DNA from: M55B112 sp040903745
GTDB lineage: Bacteria > Bacteroidota > Bacteroidia > Bacteroidales > GCA-2748055
NCBI GenBank assembly: GCA_040903745.1
Contig: JBBDUV010000100.1
Location: 1 to 64,000, forward strand
Direction of reading: 5' to 3'
DNA length: 64,000 nt
Shown: piece by piece, positions 35,345 through 44,874 of the stretch
Layout of the letters: every line of letters begins with the position of its first letter
Position numbering within the stretch: position 1 is the first letter of the stretch
The notes under the pieces: model-generated
Told to the model about the DNA's origin: nothing
What the model saw: the letters and a program-made list of their open reading frames with translations, nothing else
The model's database searches: none
Made by a program: the position numbers and the translations under genes

Positions 35345-36997
35345 CTAAACCTTCCTTTTCTTCCGCGGTCTCCCCTTCCGTACGATCCTCCCGGGTCCCT
35401 TATTAATCGCCCGTTTCCTCACGAACGCATACGCAGCAAGCAGCATCGACAGGAACGCTGCGACCCGCGCGAGATAATCACCGTGCTTCACGTAAAAGGT
35501 CAGGTGGTCGTTCGCGTTCAACCTCCCCTGGATCGCCGACCGTTCCCACCATCCGATCCGCTGCAGTTCATCGCCCCGCTGGTTAATCAGGCTGCTAATG
35601 CCTGTATTGGCTGAGCGCGCGATGCTCCGCCGCGTCTCGATCGCCCGCAGGCGTGCAAAGCTGTTATGCTGCCTGTGCCCCGGTGTTTCGCCCCACCAGC
35701 CGTCGTTCGTGATGATAAAGATCAGGTTCGCCCCCTTCTCCTTCACGTACTCCGTTACGTACTCCCCGAACACCGACTCCCAGCAGATCACCGGCGCCAC
35801 CTTCAGTCCGTCGTGCGGCGACACGAACACATCACGCTCCTCCTGCGTGCCATGACTCCGGGTGATCCCTCCCAGATCGATTGCCATGCGCTGGATAAAC
35901 TCATACCTGTTGAACGCCGGCATCCACTCGGCGCCGGTCACCAACAGCGACTTGTGGTACATCTGCACCTCCCCGGTATGGTCGAGCTGCAGCGCGCTGT
36001 TGTAACTGTCGTACTTGTCGGGTCCGCGCCCCAGCTGTTTGGCCGTCGACGAGAGCGAATCGCCCGGCTGGTAAAGCTTGTAGGTCATCGCCCCTACAAC
36101 AAAAATGACATTCGGATGCGTATATACAAATTCCTGAAGCTTGGGTAGTTCCGGGTGCCGTTTCAACTCATGGTGCCACAATGAGTTAATAAACGTCTCC
36201 GGGGCCACCACGTAATCAGTCGCCGGGGTAACGAGGGATCGCGCCTGGTCGAGCAGGTAGGCGGTCTGCTCGTCGGGCGGCATATCATTGAACTTCATCC
36301 AGGGATCGATGTTCGGCTGCAGCACGACGATCTCATAGGGGTTGTACTCCTCCTCGTAGGTGTAATACCGGATGAGCGAGAAGATCACCGGCACGAGCAG
36401 GAAGCCGGTTACCCAGCTCAGCCTGCCGCGATTGGCACGGAAAGAGAACTGCGCCTTCAGCCCTTTGAACAGGCTGAACAGCAGGATGTTCATAACAACG
36501 ATCCAGACGCTGCCACCGAGCGTTCCCGTGATATCGTACCACTGGATAAAAGGGATGTCATTGGCGAAGGCGTTGCCGAAGATGATCCACGGAAAATTCA
36601 CCTGCACGTTAAGGAAGAGGTACTCGAAGGCGATCCAGAAGGCTACGAGCGAGAGGTAGCCGAGGCGGTTGCCGGTGTGGCGCCTGACGTAGTGGAAGAG
36701 CATGAACGGGACGGTCATGAAGGTGGTGTTGACGATCAGCGAGGCGATGAGGGCGACGGGGACCGAATTCTTGACCCACCAGACGGTGAGGAGAACGAAG
36801 AGCATGAAGGTGATCACCGGGTACCAGGTGAGGTGTTTTGTTTTTAATTGCTTTCTGCGGTTGTGGTGATCGTCCTCCACGATCAGCAGCGGGACCAGCG
36901 CGATAAACATGATGAAGCCGCTGCCCCATTCGTAAAAGGCCGGTGTGAGGAGGATCCCGCTGAGGAGCGCCAGTAAGATTTTTATGATTCTTGACAT
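35345..36997 (-). CDS. lnt: Apolipoprotein N-acyltransferase
   Basis: 550 residues from ATG 36997; an upstream in-frame ATG at 37108 adds an unlikely polar extension. Multiple membrane helices (LLALLSGILLTPAFYEWGSG and others) precede a nitrilase-type catalytic domain. The Glu-Lys-Cys triad motifs are visible as VVAPETF, YHKSLLVTGAEW and VICWESVFGEY, with the family motif FIITNDGWWGETPGHRQH. It adds the third acyl chain to lipoproteins at the periplasmic face of the inner membrane. A further hydrophobic segment at the C-terminus (AFLSMLLAAYAFV) completes the normal topology. It is transcribed alone and is complete. Confidence 0.93.
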   Translation of the reverse strand: MSRIIKILLALLSGILLTPAFYEWGSGFIMFIALVPLLIVEDDHHNRRKQLKTKHLTWYPVITFMLFVLLTVWWVKNSVPVALIASLIVNTTFMTVPFMLFHYVRRHTGNRLGYLSLVAFWIAFEYLFLNVQVNFPWIIFGNAFANDIPFIQWYDITGTLGGSVWIVVMNILLFSLFKGLKAQFSFRANRGRLSWVTGFLLVPVIFSLIRYYTYEEEYNPYEIVVLQPNIDPWMKFNDMPPDEQTAYLLDQARSLVTPATDYVVAPETFINSLWHHELKRHPELPKLQEFVYTHPNVIFVVGAMTYKLYQPGDSLSSTAKQLGRGPDKYDSYNSALQLDHTGEVQMYHKSLLVTGAEWMPAFNRYEFIQRMAIDLGGITRSHGTQEERDVFVSPHDGLKVAPVICWESVFGEYVTEYVKEKGANLIFIITNDGWWGETPGHRQHNSFARLRAIETRRSIARSANTGISSLINQRGDELQRIGWWERSAIQGRLNANDHLTFYVKHGDYLARVAAFLSMLLAAYAFVRKRAINKGPGRIVRKGRPRKKRKV

Positions 36998-37130
36998 TGG
37001 ATTTATTTTCGTAGGACAAATGTAGGAAAAAAGTGAAGTACTAGAGAGACGACGCGTCTTGATCTCGAACTTTATGATCCAGTCATCTCGATTCTGTTGG
37101 TAGAGCACAAAAAAACTTGATGATTTTTTT

Positions 37131-37138
37131 TATATTTG
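37131..37138 (+). promoter_or_regulatory. -7 box TATATTTG for the ParDE-like pair
   Basis: TATATTTG lies 14 bases before the antitoxin ATG at 37153. A TTG is present upstream but not at the usual spacing. Confidence 0.55.
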
Positions 37139-37152
37139 TAAAAAACCAGAAG

Positions 37153-37395
37153 ATGGATCTACAAACCAGAAAAATACAATTCATTCAAGAAGTTTTACGG
37201 GTAAAGAATGAGAAGATTATAAAAAAAATGGAAGATCTTCTACATCGGGAAAGAAAGAAGATTGCCGCCGATGAACCGGTTCCAATGACAATGGATGATT
37301 TTAATGCCATGATCGATAGAGCTGAAAGTGATGCAGAGAATGGAAGGCTATATAATTCCGGAGAAATTATGAAAGAAATTGACGCATGGCAGTAA
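37153..37395 (+). CDS. ParD-like antitoxin
   Basis: 80 residues from ATG 37153, which follows a -7 box by 14 bases; an earlier ATG lies before the expected transcription start. The protein is charged and helical (KIQFIQEVLRVKNEKIIKKM), with a middle MTMDDFNAMIDRAESDAENG and tail GEIMKEIDAWQ, a common Bacteroidota antitoxin pattern. It overlaps the toxin gene by ten bases. It would bind the toxin through its C-terminal part and repress the shared promoter. Confidence 0.8.
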   Translation: MDLQTRKIQFIQEVLRVKNEKIIKKMEDLLHRERKKIAADEPVPMTMDDFNAMIDRAESDAENGRLYNSGEIMKEIDAWQ

Positions 37396-37694
37396 AAGTC
37401 CTCTGGACCGAAACAGCTCTAAAAAACCTTGAAGATATTTTCGAATATTATAAATACAATGCGTCCGTCACAACAGCCAAAAGAATCGTGCAGAAATTAG
37501 CAAAATCGTCTCTATTAATTCAAAACTCTCCCTCACTTGGAAGAAAAGAAGAGCTACTCGAAGGAAGGAAATTTGAATATCGATTCCTTATCGTTGAAAA
37601 CTATAAAATAATCTACTGGTCTGAAGATGGTTATATAAAGATAGCATCTGTGTTTGACAGTAGGCAGAATCCTGAAAAAATTCAATCCATCTAA
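37386..37694 (+). CDS. ParE/RelE-family toxin
   Basis: 102 residues: VLWTETALKNLEDIFEYYKY at the start, SPSLGRKEE in the middle and FLIVENYKIIYWSEDGYIKI near the end, the standard ParE/RelE plasmid-stabilisation fold. Members poison gyrase (ParE) or cut mRNA on ribosomes (RelE); which applies is not visible. Ten-base overlap with the antitoxin gene. Repeat cluster 11 follows after about 80 bases, repeating the association seen in the 12-26 kb island. Confidence 0.85.
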   Translation: MAVKVLWTETALKNLEDIFEYYKYNASVTTAKRIVQKLAKSSLLIQNSPSLGRKEELLEGRKFEYRFLIVENYKIIYWSEDGYIKIASVFDSRQNPEKIQSI

Positions 37695-37774
37695 TTTTCC
37701 TTAACTGTACCATATTCTAAAATACAATAATAACTGGGGGTAGAATGAATCCATATCACCCCAATCGAAACCTA

Positions 37775-38010
37775 AAAGCTCCGTTAAGAGCGCCACGTCT
37801 AGCCCGTGGGGCTAAGGTTTCATGTGGGCTGCCTGCTACAGACATTTTGCTCCTAACGGAGCATTAAAAGCTCCGTTAGGAGCGCCACGTCTAGCCCCGG
37901 CGGGGCAAAATGTCTGTAGAACGAACGGCCCACATGGAACCCTGAGCCCTGTTAGGGGCGACATGTATAGCCCCGTTAGGGGCGCCATGTCTGTAAGGCG
38001 CCATTTCTGT
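37775..38010. repeat. Hairpin-repeat cluster 11
   Basis: About six hairpins with stems GCTCC/GGAGC, GCCCC/GGGGC and a mixed GCCCT...AGGGGC copy, in both orientations, plus spacers containing TTTCATGTGGGCTGC or GGCCCACATGGAACCC. Isolated from the main island, beside the ParDE pair. Confidence 0.93.
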
Positions 38011-38023
38011 ACAAAAAATATTC

Positions 38024-38031
38024 TATATTTG
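38024..38031 (+). promoter_or_regulatory. -7 box TATATTTG six bases before the OlsF-like ATG
   Basis: TATATTTG ends at 38031 and the ATG starts at 38038. The predicted transcription start therefore falls at the start codon, suggesting a leaderless transcript. Confidence 0.55.
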
Positions 38032-38037
38032 TAACAT

Positions 38038-39861
38038 ATGGTAAAACCAAAAAAGCTGATAGAAACCGATGAACTGATCCGCAACGCCAAGCTGAAACGG
38101 TTCGGTGCAGGGGGCGTGGCAAAGATCATGATGAACCTGCTGCGGATCAACAAACTAAACAAACTGTACGAAGAGCTGAGCGACCGGCAGGGGGTCGCTT
38201 TTATCGACGGACTCATCAAAAAGCTGGAGCTCGATTACGAGGTGCGGGAAGACGAACTGAAAAGGATTCCGGTCGATGGACCCCTTATCACCGTTTCCAA
38301 CCACCCTTTCGGAGGGATCGACGGATTACTGCTGGTGAAGGTCATCTCGGAGGTGCGGACAGACCTAAAAATCATGGCCAACTTCATGATGAAGCGGATC
38401 GATCCTGTGGGTGAGTTCATATTGCCGGTGAACCCCTTTGAGAAGAGAAACGACCGGGCGTCGAGCCTCGCCGGGATCAAAATGGCGATCCAGCATGTGA
38501 ATGACGGCGGTGTGCTCGGTCTTTTCCCATCGGGGGAGGTGTCGAGCTACAACCAGGACAATTTCGGGAAGACCGACAGGCAGTGGCAGCTATCGGCTAT
38601 AAGAATGATCAAAAATACAGGGGTGCCGGTTGTCCCGGTTTACTTCGAAGGGACCAACTCCAGGATCTTTCATATCCTCGGACTGATCCATCCGTCGCTG
38701 CGCACCGTGAAGCTGCCGTCGGAGATCTTCAACAAGCGTAACAAAAGAATCAGGATCAGGATCGGCAATCCGATCACGGTGAAGGAGCAGAACGAGTTCA
38801 CCGACATCGCAAGGTACGGACGGTTCCTGCGGGCGAAAACCTATTCCCTGGGATCGGCACTGGAGGTGAAGCGGTTTTTCCTGCCGCGGTTCAAACGCGT
38901 TCAGAAGGAAGAGGAGATCGCTCCGCCGGTTCCTGCAAAACTGCTCCTCAATGAGATTGAGGGACTGAGAGCGGAGGAGGAGGCCCTGCTCTTCTCCAAC
39001 GACAATTATGAAGTATTCTGTACCCCCTCCACACGGATCCCGCATATCATGAATGAGATCGGCCGGCTCAGGGAGATCACCTTCAGGGGGGTTGGGGAGG
39101 GTACGAACCGCTCAATGGACCTCGACGAGTATGACCTCTACTACCACCAGCTTTTTGTGTGGGATTCCGCAGCACTGAAGATCGTGGGCGCCTACCGCGT
39201 TGGGATCGGTGATGATATCCTGCAGCGATTTGGTGTCAGGGGATTTTACCTGCATAGCCTCTTCAGGATGCAACGCGGATTTAAAAAAATCCTCCGGCAA
39301 TCGATGGAGCTGGGAAGATCGTTCATCGTAGAGGAGTACCAACGAAGACCGCTGCCGCTGTTCCTGCTCTGGAAGGGGATCCTCTATTTCCTGATTAAAA
39401 ACTCAGAGTACAGGTACCTGATCGGTCCGGTGAGCATCAGCAACAGGTTTTCCGATTTCTCCAAGTCGATGATTATCACCTATATTAAGAAGAATTACTA
39501 CAACAGGAAACTGTCGAGGTACATCCGTCCGCGAAAGAGATACAACGTTCCGGGCTACAACATCGACGAGGAGATTATTCTGGAGAGTGCCGACAACCTG
39601 CAGAAATTCGACAGGTTTATCGACGATGTGGAAACCTCCGGGTATAAGATGCCGATCCTGCTGAAACGCTACCTGAAGCTGAACGGCCAAATCATCAGCT
39701 TCAATGTCGACCCGAAGTTTAATAACGCGCTCGACGGGCTGCTGGTGCTGGACCTGTTCGATGTGCCGGTGGAGACCATCGCCTCACTCTCGAAAGAGCT
39801 GAACGACAAGACAATCATGGAACGGTTCGAGGTGGGGAAAGTTATAAAAGGACATTTTTAA
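38038..39861 (+). CDS. OlsF-like bifunctional aminolipid synthase (PlsC plus GNAT acyltransferases)
   Basis: 607 residues with two acyltransferase modules. The N-terminal one (to about 280) is PlsC-like: NHPFGGIDG carries the His-X4-Asp catalytic motif, and LFPSGEVSSY and PVVPVYFEG are the other acyltransferase blocks. The C-terminal one (about 310-600) is a GNAT of the hemolysin/OlsB type (REITFRGVGEGTNRSMDLDEYD, FYLHSLFRMQRGF, LIGPVSISNRFSDFSKSM). This fusion corresponds to OlsF, which N-acylates and then O-acylates an amino acid to make ornithine- or glycine-type aminolipids of Bacteroidota membranes. The amino acid used cannot be told from sequence. Monocistronic. Confidence 0.82.
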   Translation: MVKPKKLIETDELIRNAKLKRFGAGGVAKIMMNLLRINKLNKLYEELSDRQGVAFIDGLIKKLELDYEVREDELKRIPVDGPLITVSNHPFGGIDGLLLVKVISEVRTDLKIMANFMMKRIDPVGEFILPVNPFEKRNDRASSLAGIKMAIQHVNDGGVLGLFPSGEVSSYNQDNFGKTDRQWQLSAIRMIKNTGVPVVPVYFEGTNSRIFHILGLIHPSLRTVKLPSEIFNKRNKRIRIRIGNPITVKEQNEFTDIARYGRFLRAKTYSLGSALEVKRFFLPRFKRVQKEEEIAPPVPAKLLLNEIEGLRAEEEALLFSNDNYEVFCTPSTRIPHIMNEIGRLREITFRGVGEGTNRSMDLDEYDLYYHQLFVWDSAALKIVGAYRVGIGDDILQRFGVRGFYLHSLFRMQRGFKKILRQSMELGRSFIVEEYQRRPLPLFLLWKGILYFLIKNSEYRYLIGPVSISNRFSDFSKSMIITYIKKNYYNRKLSRYIRPRKRYNVPGYNIDEEIILESADNLQKFDRFIDDVETSGYKMPILLKRYLKLNGQIISFNVDPKFNNALDGLLVLDLFDVPVETIASLSKELNDKTIMERFEVGKVIKGHF

Positions 39862-40170
39862 CCAATCCGCCCATCCTGACTTTCCGCGTCTCTTCTCCCA
39901 GCAATCAATTGTCGCGATGGGATCTTTGTATGTGGTAAATTTTGTCCGAGGTGGTCTTTACCCGAAGTTGTTTTTCCACAGGTGATCTTTGCTTAAAGTG
40001 ATCATCATATGGCTTTCGGGCAGCTTCAAGCATTACCCGCCGCCTCCCACATGGATCCAGAAATGGTATTTCTGAAGTTAATGATTCCAGGGCCTCAACT
40101 AACTGCTTTTTCCTCCAGAACCACCCGCATAGATCCTGCCATAATTATTCACCCTTAAAAAGGAGGGCCT
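39862..40170. other. Intergenic region, nothing recognised
   Basis: 309 bases between the convergent OlsF-like and dipeptidase genes. No repeat of the island family, no RNA gene, and no clear terminator seen. Confidence 0.5.
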
Positions 40171-41400
40171 TCAGGAAGTTGCTTTGGCCTCCCGCATGAC
40201 CCGCATCAGGTTTCTGCTCCAGATTTTCTTGATATCCCTGGCTGAGTAGCCGCGACGCACCAGCTCCTCTGTAATATTTCCCAGTTCCGACACATCGAAG
40301 CAGCCCTCTACCCCACCGCCACCGTCGAAATCGGTACCGATCCCCACATGGTTGATCCCCGCCACCTGCACGATATGGTCGATATGATCCACCACATCGG
40401 CCACTGTCGCCAGCTGCGGCGGGAAATCGCGATCCACCTGGTACCAGTCGACCAGAAACGCCTGTCGCCCCGCATCGTCCAACTCGTAATAATCCCCATG
40501 CTTTTCGCGCACGGCATTCCGGGCCGAGTCGCGTGCCGGGAAAGGCTCCGGCGTATTCACATACGCGCTCAGGATACACATCTGTATCACCCCGCCGTTC
40601 TCCCGGAGCTTCACCAGCATATCGTCGCTTAAGTTTCTCGGGTGATCGCACAGCGCGCGGGCGCAGGAGTGGGAGGCGATGACCGGGGCACTGCTCAGCG
40701 CAACGACATCGTAGAAGGTCTGATCGGAGGCGTGCGACACATCGATCATCATGCCGAGTTCGTTCATTCGTTTTACTACCTGCACGCCGAAATCTGACAG
40801 TCCGCCATGTTCGATCGTATCGGTCGACGAATCGCAGATATCGTTGTTGTAGGAATGGCAGAGGGTGATGTATTCTATCCCGGCGTTATGGAACGAGTCG
40901 ACCAGCGCCAGGTTGGTGCCGATGGGGTAACCGTTCTCGAGTCCGAGGAAGATGGCATGTTTGTCCTGACTCACGATTCTCTTGAGATCTGCGGGACTGG
41001 TTGCGATCTGCAGGTCGTCCGGATACCGGTTCACCTCCGCGTAGATCGAGTCGATGATCTTGTTTGCCTCGGCAAGTGCTTCGGCATTTCCCACTTCATC
41101 GCGGTTTTTCTGACCGAGAAATACAGCAAAGAAGACCCCGTCGAGTTCCCCTTCATTCATGCGGGGGATATCCAGCTTATAGCGCCTGCCCTCCGATTCG
41201 TGGCGATCACCAAAAGAGAAGCCCTCCCGGGTGAACCACATGGGGGTATCGGTATGGCTGTCGACCGTGACAGCCCTAGTGTGAATGCGGGCCGCCCTTT
41301 TTTGGATCTGCTCTTCGGAGAGGGTGCAGGATGTAAGCAGCAGCAGGGCTGTAAGGGTGAATAAAAAGAGGAACGAGAATTTTATTAGAGAGGATTTCAT
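40171..41400 (-). CDS. Membrane dipeptidase (M19) lipoprotein
   Basis: 409 residues from ATG 41400, where a lipoprotein signal begins (MKSSLIKFSFLFLFTLTALL, lipobox LLTSC). M19 zinc-ligand motifs are DSHTDTP near the start, the Glu in LGLENGYPIG, VSHASDQ and IASHSCARAL, and the fold closes with HVGIGTDFDGGGG. These enzymes cleave dipeptides, including those with a C-terminal D-residue. The frame stays open upstream to 41538 through a 75-bp repeat (MHKLILMMPLPTKPL repeated), which would bury the signal peptide and is unlikely to be translated. Confidence 0.9.
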   Translation of the reverse strand: MKSSLIKFSFLFLFTLTALLLLTSCTLSEEQIQKRAARIHTRAVTVDSHTDTPMWFTREGFSFGDRHESEGRRYKLDIPRMNEGELDGVFFAVFLGQKNRDEVGNAEALAEANKIIDSIYAEVNRYPDDLQIATSPADLKRIVSQDKHAIFLGLENGYPIGTNLALVDSFHNAGIEYITLCHSYNNDICDSSTDTIEHGGLSDFGVQVVKRMNELGMMIDVSHASDQTFYDVVALSSAPVIASHSCARALCDHPRNLSDDMLVKLRENGGVIQMCILSAYVNTPEPFPARDSARNAVREKHGDYYELDDAGRQAFLVDWYQVDRDFPPQLATVADVVDHIDHIVQVAGINHVGIGTDFDGGGGVEGCFDVSELGNITEELVRRGYSARDIKKIWSRNLMRVMREAKATS

Positions 41401-41413
41401 TAGAATCTGCGTC

Positions 41414-41760
41414 GTCAGTAAAGGTTTCGTCGGCAAAGGCATCATTAATATGAGTTTATGCATGGTAGATTTCAGCAGTATCCGTTTCGTCAGTAAAGGT
41501 TTCGTCGGCAAAGGCATCATTAATATGAGTTTATGCATGGTNNNNNNNNNNNNNNNNNNNNNNNNNNNNNNNNNNNNNNNNNNNNNNNNNNNNNNNNNNN
41601 NNNNNNNNNNNNNNNNNNNNNNNNNNNNNNNNNNNNNNNNNAGATTTTAGCAGTGAAGACTTTCTCAGTATAGGTTACATTCGTATAGGTTATATCAGTA
41701 AAGGTTAATTCGTATAGGTTATATCAGTGAAGGTTCTATCATTGCAGGTTCTATGAATAA
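41414..41760. repeat. 75-bp minisatellite upstream of the dipeptidase, interrupted by a gap
   Basis: Unit copies begin at 41414 and 41489 with an exact 75-bp period. The second copy runs into the N gap, and the sequence after the gap (from 41642) continues the same unit, then decays into shorter motifs of the type GTATAGGTTATATCAGTAAAGG. 75 is a multiple of three, and the array is open on the minus strand in frame with the dipeptidase. Copy number is unknown. 41761-42000 is AT-rich and otherwise empty. Confidence 0.9.
41542..41641. other. Assembly gap of 100 N
   Basis: Exactly 100 N inside the 75-bp minisatellite. The true length is unknown. Confidence 0.97.
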
Positions 41761-42000
41761 TCGTATTTGTAGTAAACGTTTCATCAATAGTCGCCGTGCT
41801 GGTTTGTGCTTCATCCGCTGAACTATTTTTTTTTGAAACATCAAATATAACAAAAACTGCCATTCTGTTGCGCCTAAACAGAAATGCGCAAAATTTTGTA
41901 ACTTAGGTTCTGATAAATTCGGTATGAACGCGAATAAAAAATTTCCATGATTGAATATGAATTGAACGACCATGTATTTATTTTATTCATAAAAATATAA

Positions 42001-42759
42001 ATGATGAAAAAGATCGGATTGGTACTTGGGGGCGGAGCAGTGCTGGGAGCGGCCCATGTAGGTGTATTGCGGGCCATAAAAGAGAAAGAAATTGAAATAG
42101 AATTCGTTGCGGGCACCAGTATCGGGGCTTTCGTGGCGGCCTTTTTTGCATTCGGCAAAAGCTGGGAGGATATCCACGAGATCGCTGCTGATCTGAAGTG
42201 GCTCGATATTTCGCAGATCGCGCTCTCGAAGTTTGGATTGCTTTCGAACGATAAGATGGGTAAGCTGATCGGGGAGCACATTGGGAAGAAGCAGATCAAA
42301 GATGCGGAGATCCCCCTTGCGATGGTCGCCACCGATATCACAAAGGGCGAAAAGGTGGTACTGGACAAAGGTTCGGTCGCTGATGCAGTGATGGCCAGCA
42401 CAGCAATCCCGGGGATATTCAATCCTGTGGAGATCGGCAAGAAGATGCTGGTTGATGGCGGGGTTGTTGAGAATGTGCCCATCAGTACCACCAGGGATCT
42501 CGGAGCCAAATATATCATCGGCGTTGACCTGAACGTACAGCATAAACAGAAGAAACCATCAAACATCCTGGATGTATTGCTGAACAGCTTTCAGTTTATG
42601 AGGCAGGCATCCTCCGAGCTCCAGACCGAAAAGGCCGACCTGATGATCAAGCCGGACCTCTCAAAATTTAACCGGTCGAATATGGACCAGGTGGATGACC
42701 TGATGGAGAAGGGTTATAAGGATGCCAAAAAGGCATTATCAGCTTACAAATTTGGTTGA
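42001..42759 (+). CDS. Patatin-like phospholipase (RssA/YlbK type)
   Basis: 252 residues of the short bacterial patatin type. The oxyanion-hole motif is LGGGAVLG (9-16), the nucleophile Ser40 lies in GTSIG (38-42), and the catalytic Asp152 is in VDGGVVENVP. It is a cytoplasmic serine lipase or esterase with a Ser-Asp dyad; the substrate is unknown. No signal peptide. The first two codons are both ATG. The 3' end overlaps the convergent OmpA-family gene by 16 bases. Confidence 0.9.
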   Translation: MMKKIGLVLGGGAVLGAAHVGVLRAIKEKEIEIEFVAGTSIGAFVAAFFAFGKSWEDIHEIAADLKWLDISQIALSKFGLLSNDKMGKLIGEHIGKKQIKDAEIPLAMVATDITKGEKVVLDKGSVADAVMASTAIPGIFNPVEIGKKMLVDGGVVENVPISTTRDLGAKYIIGVDLNVQHKQKKPSNILDVLLNSFQFMRQASSELQTEKADLMIKPDLSKFNRSNMDQVDDLMEKGYKDAKKALSAYKFG

Positions 42760-44276
42760 ATTTTTATATCAATCCGGCGGTTTTGTCTCCGCCCCTCCTC
42801 TGTTTCATTGTTAGCCACAGGGTTGTTCTCTCCATAACCCACTGAACTTATTTTATTATTATCCGGTGTGTCAGTATTCGCGATTAAATATTGTGTAACC
42901 GCATCTGAGCGTTCCTGCGAGAGTGTTAAATTCGACGCATCGCCTCCAAAAGAATCAGTATAGCCTTCGACTACAACATTGCTTTTTGGGAACACCTTGA
43001 TGGCATCCTGTACCTTGGTTAGCAAGGCAAAGTTAACTGGTCTAATCTCCGACTTGCCTACATCAAAACCAAAACCATGCATTCTAATTACTACTTCATC
43101 CCCGGAGCGGAACACCGATGCCTCTGTGCTGTTAAAAATTAGATTAACTGCTTCAAACTGTTCATTTAGTTTTGTTTGTTTATCAATCCTGGCAGCAAGC
43201 TGGGCCTTTTCGTTTTCAAACTCCCTGGTCTGCGATTTCATGTCATCTGTACGTTTGTTAATTTCATTTCTGAACTCGCTGTTGAGCGCTAAGATTTCAT
43301 CATTCAATAACGCAACAGTCGATTGTAGATGCATTATTTCATTTTCTTGATCAAGGTTTGCAGCAATCAGCATTTCTTTATTTTTCTGTAATTCCGACAC
43401 ATGCTTAATGATTTCTTGTTCAGGCTTTTCGATACCTTCGTGAAACTGGGCCACAAAACCAATTTTTTCTGCAATTCGGGCAAGGGGTGTTTCATAGTTG
43501 AGAATAACTTCCTCCATTTCCATGTCGCTATCATCAATTTTCGATATGCTGCTGTTAAGGTAAATGGCGTGCCTGGCTTCATATTTGGCTTGTTTTGCCA
43601 GGATGCGGGGGTAATCCATATCATACCGGTTTGTTTCGAGTTCTTTTTCTGTTTCTGCCAGCAGCGATTTTGCCTTTTTCAGTGTTATTGGGGCATTACG
43701 GTCAACCTTCATATCATCTGCTTTTTCAAGCAACACACGTGTTTCATCGAGCAAATCAGTTTTTATCGAAGACAATTCAGCTTTCCGGTACAGTTCAATA
43801 GCCTCTGTTGAGTATTTGTACGAATCATCCCGGTCTCCTTTTTCCAATTCTTTTGCTGCATCATTAAACGCTTCTTCTGCATCAAGCCACGTTTCTTTTG
43901 CAAATTTGTTAGCCCCTGCCGATAATGCATCCGCACGTGCATCAAGTGAATTGGCAAAAACTAATTTGGCTGAAACGCTAAAGTCGGCAGACCGGTTAAA
44001 ATAATTAACGGCTTCTACAAGCGATGATTCTACCTTCTCAATACCTTTTTTCTTGACATAATAGTCTTCAGCATCCTTGTAGTTTTCAACCCCTTTATTA
44101 AATTCGGTTGGCACAAGCAGGTCTGCCTGCATAAATTTTGCATTGAGCATTGCCTTATCGGCTTGCATAAACAAGGCTTTTTTGGATTGCTGCCCGTAAC
44201 TAATAGTACTTAGCATCAGCAATGACAGGCACCAAAGTATGGCAACCCTGTTTTTTCTTTTTTCAATTGGTTTCAT
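42744..44276 (-). CDS. OmpA-family protein with long helical periplasmic part
   Basis: 510 residues. A signal sequence (about 1-29, ending STISYGQ) is followed by a long Lys/Glu/Ala-rich helical region with degenerate repeats (NYFNRSADFS, WLDAEEAFNDAAKELEKGD) and a coiled coil (about 270-370). The C-terminal OmpA domain (about 400-508) carries FDVGKSEIRP, VVVEGYTDSFGGDASNLTLS, SVGYGENNPVANN and RRQNRRIDI, the peptidoglycan-binding signature. It probably links the outer membrane to the wall. It overlaps the patatin gene tail to tail by 16 bases. Confidence 0.9.
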   Translation of the reverse strand: MKPIEKRKNRVAILWCLSLLMLSTISYGQQSKKALFMQADKAMLNAKFMQADLLVPTEFNKGVENYKDAEDYYVKKKGIEKVESSLVEAVNYFNRSADFSVSAKLVFANSLDARADALSAGANKFAKETWLDAEEAFNDAAKELEKGDRDDSYKYSTEAIELYRKAELSSIKTDLLDETRVLLEKADDMKVDRNAPITLKKAKSLLAETEKELETNRYDMDYPRILAKQAKYEARHAIYLNSSISKIDDSDMEMEEVILNYETPLARIAEKIGFVAQFHEGIEKPEQEIIKHVSELQKNKEMLIAANLDQENEIMHLQSTVALLNDEILALNSEFRNEINKRTDDMKSQTREFENEKAQLAARIDKQTKLNEQFEAVNLIFNSTEASVFRSGDEVVIRMHGFGFDVGKSEIRPVNFALLTKVQDAIKVFPKSNVVVEGYTDSFGGDASNLTLSQERSDAVTQYLIANTDTPDNNKISSVGYGENNPVANNETEEGRRQNRRIDIKIQPNL

Positions 44277-44818
44277 CTGTAATGTATTTATATGTTAATA
44301 TTCTATGATATAATTAGTTATAAATATTATTTTTTCACCGGGGGACTTGTTGCCTCACAGCATACTAATTATTTAAATGGTGTTCGGCGAACCGAACGCA
44401 GTGAGCTCGCGAATACCGCTAAAATATTTTTCTATATGAGCAACCCTCATCATGATGCTCTATACTTCGTTCTTTATATACATGTTCTTCTGTCTTTGCT
44501 CACCTAAAATTTCTATTTCCAATGATGAGGGTTTCATTTTGATTAATTTATTTGTGAAATTCAAAATTATTATAGCCCAAATTTACAAACTACTATTTTA
44601 CAGATTGTTACACTATTATCTAAATATGTTACATTATTCACATGTATATCCAGGATTATTCATGCATTTAGTAAATTTTGGCAAAATATATTATTTTACA
44701 GCTGTATTAGTATTTCGCTAATTTTATGAATATTACATAATTTTTGCCAAAATTTGTGAGTAATTCAGGATAGGTACAGGATGAAAAGTTGCATTGATTA
44801 TGCAGGTGTTGGTCCAAT
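44277..44818. other. AT-rich intergenic region with a dispersed motif copy
   Basis: About 540 bases without a supported gene. It holds a small hairpin GTTCGG-CGAA-CCGAAC near 44380, and at 44512-44530 a copy of a dispersed motif, CTATTTCCAATGATGAGG, that recurs at 53365, 63607 and 63681. Short open frames here look random. Confidence 0.5.
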
Positions 44819-44820
44819 AA

Positions 44821-44860
44821 AAAATGACCCGCTGAACGAATCTGTTCGGCGGGTCATTTT
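44821..44860. terminator. Bidirectional intrinsic terminator downstream of the sod gene
   Basis: Arms 44821-44837 and 44844-44860 (AAAATGACCCGCTGAAC and its near-perfect complement, with one G-T pair) enclose a six-base loop. An A-run on the left and a T-run on the right make it work in either direction. It ends 14 bases from the superoxide dismutase stop codon. Confidence 0.88.
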
Positions 44861-44874
44861 TCATTAGACAAACA

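Noticed and set aside
41401..41538. N-terminal extension of the dipeptidase encoded by the minisatellite
   Set aside because: It would place 46 residues before a clear lipoprotein signal peptide.
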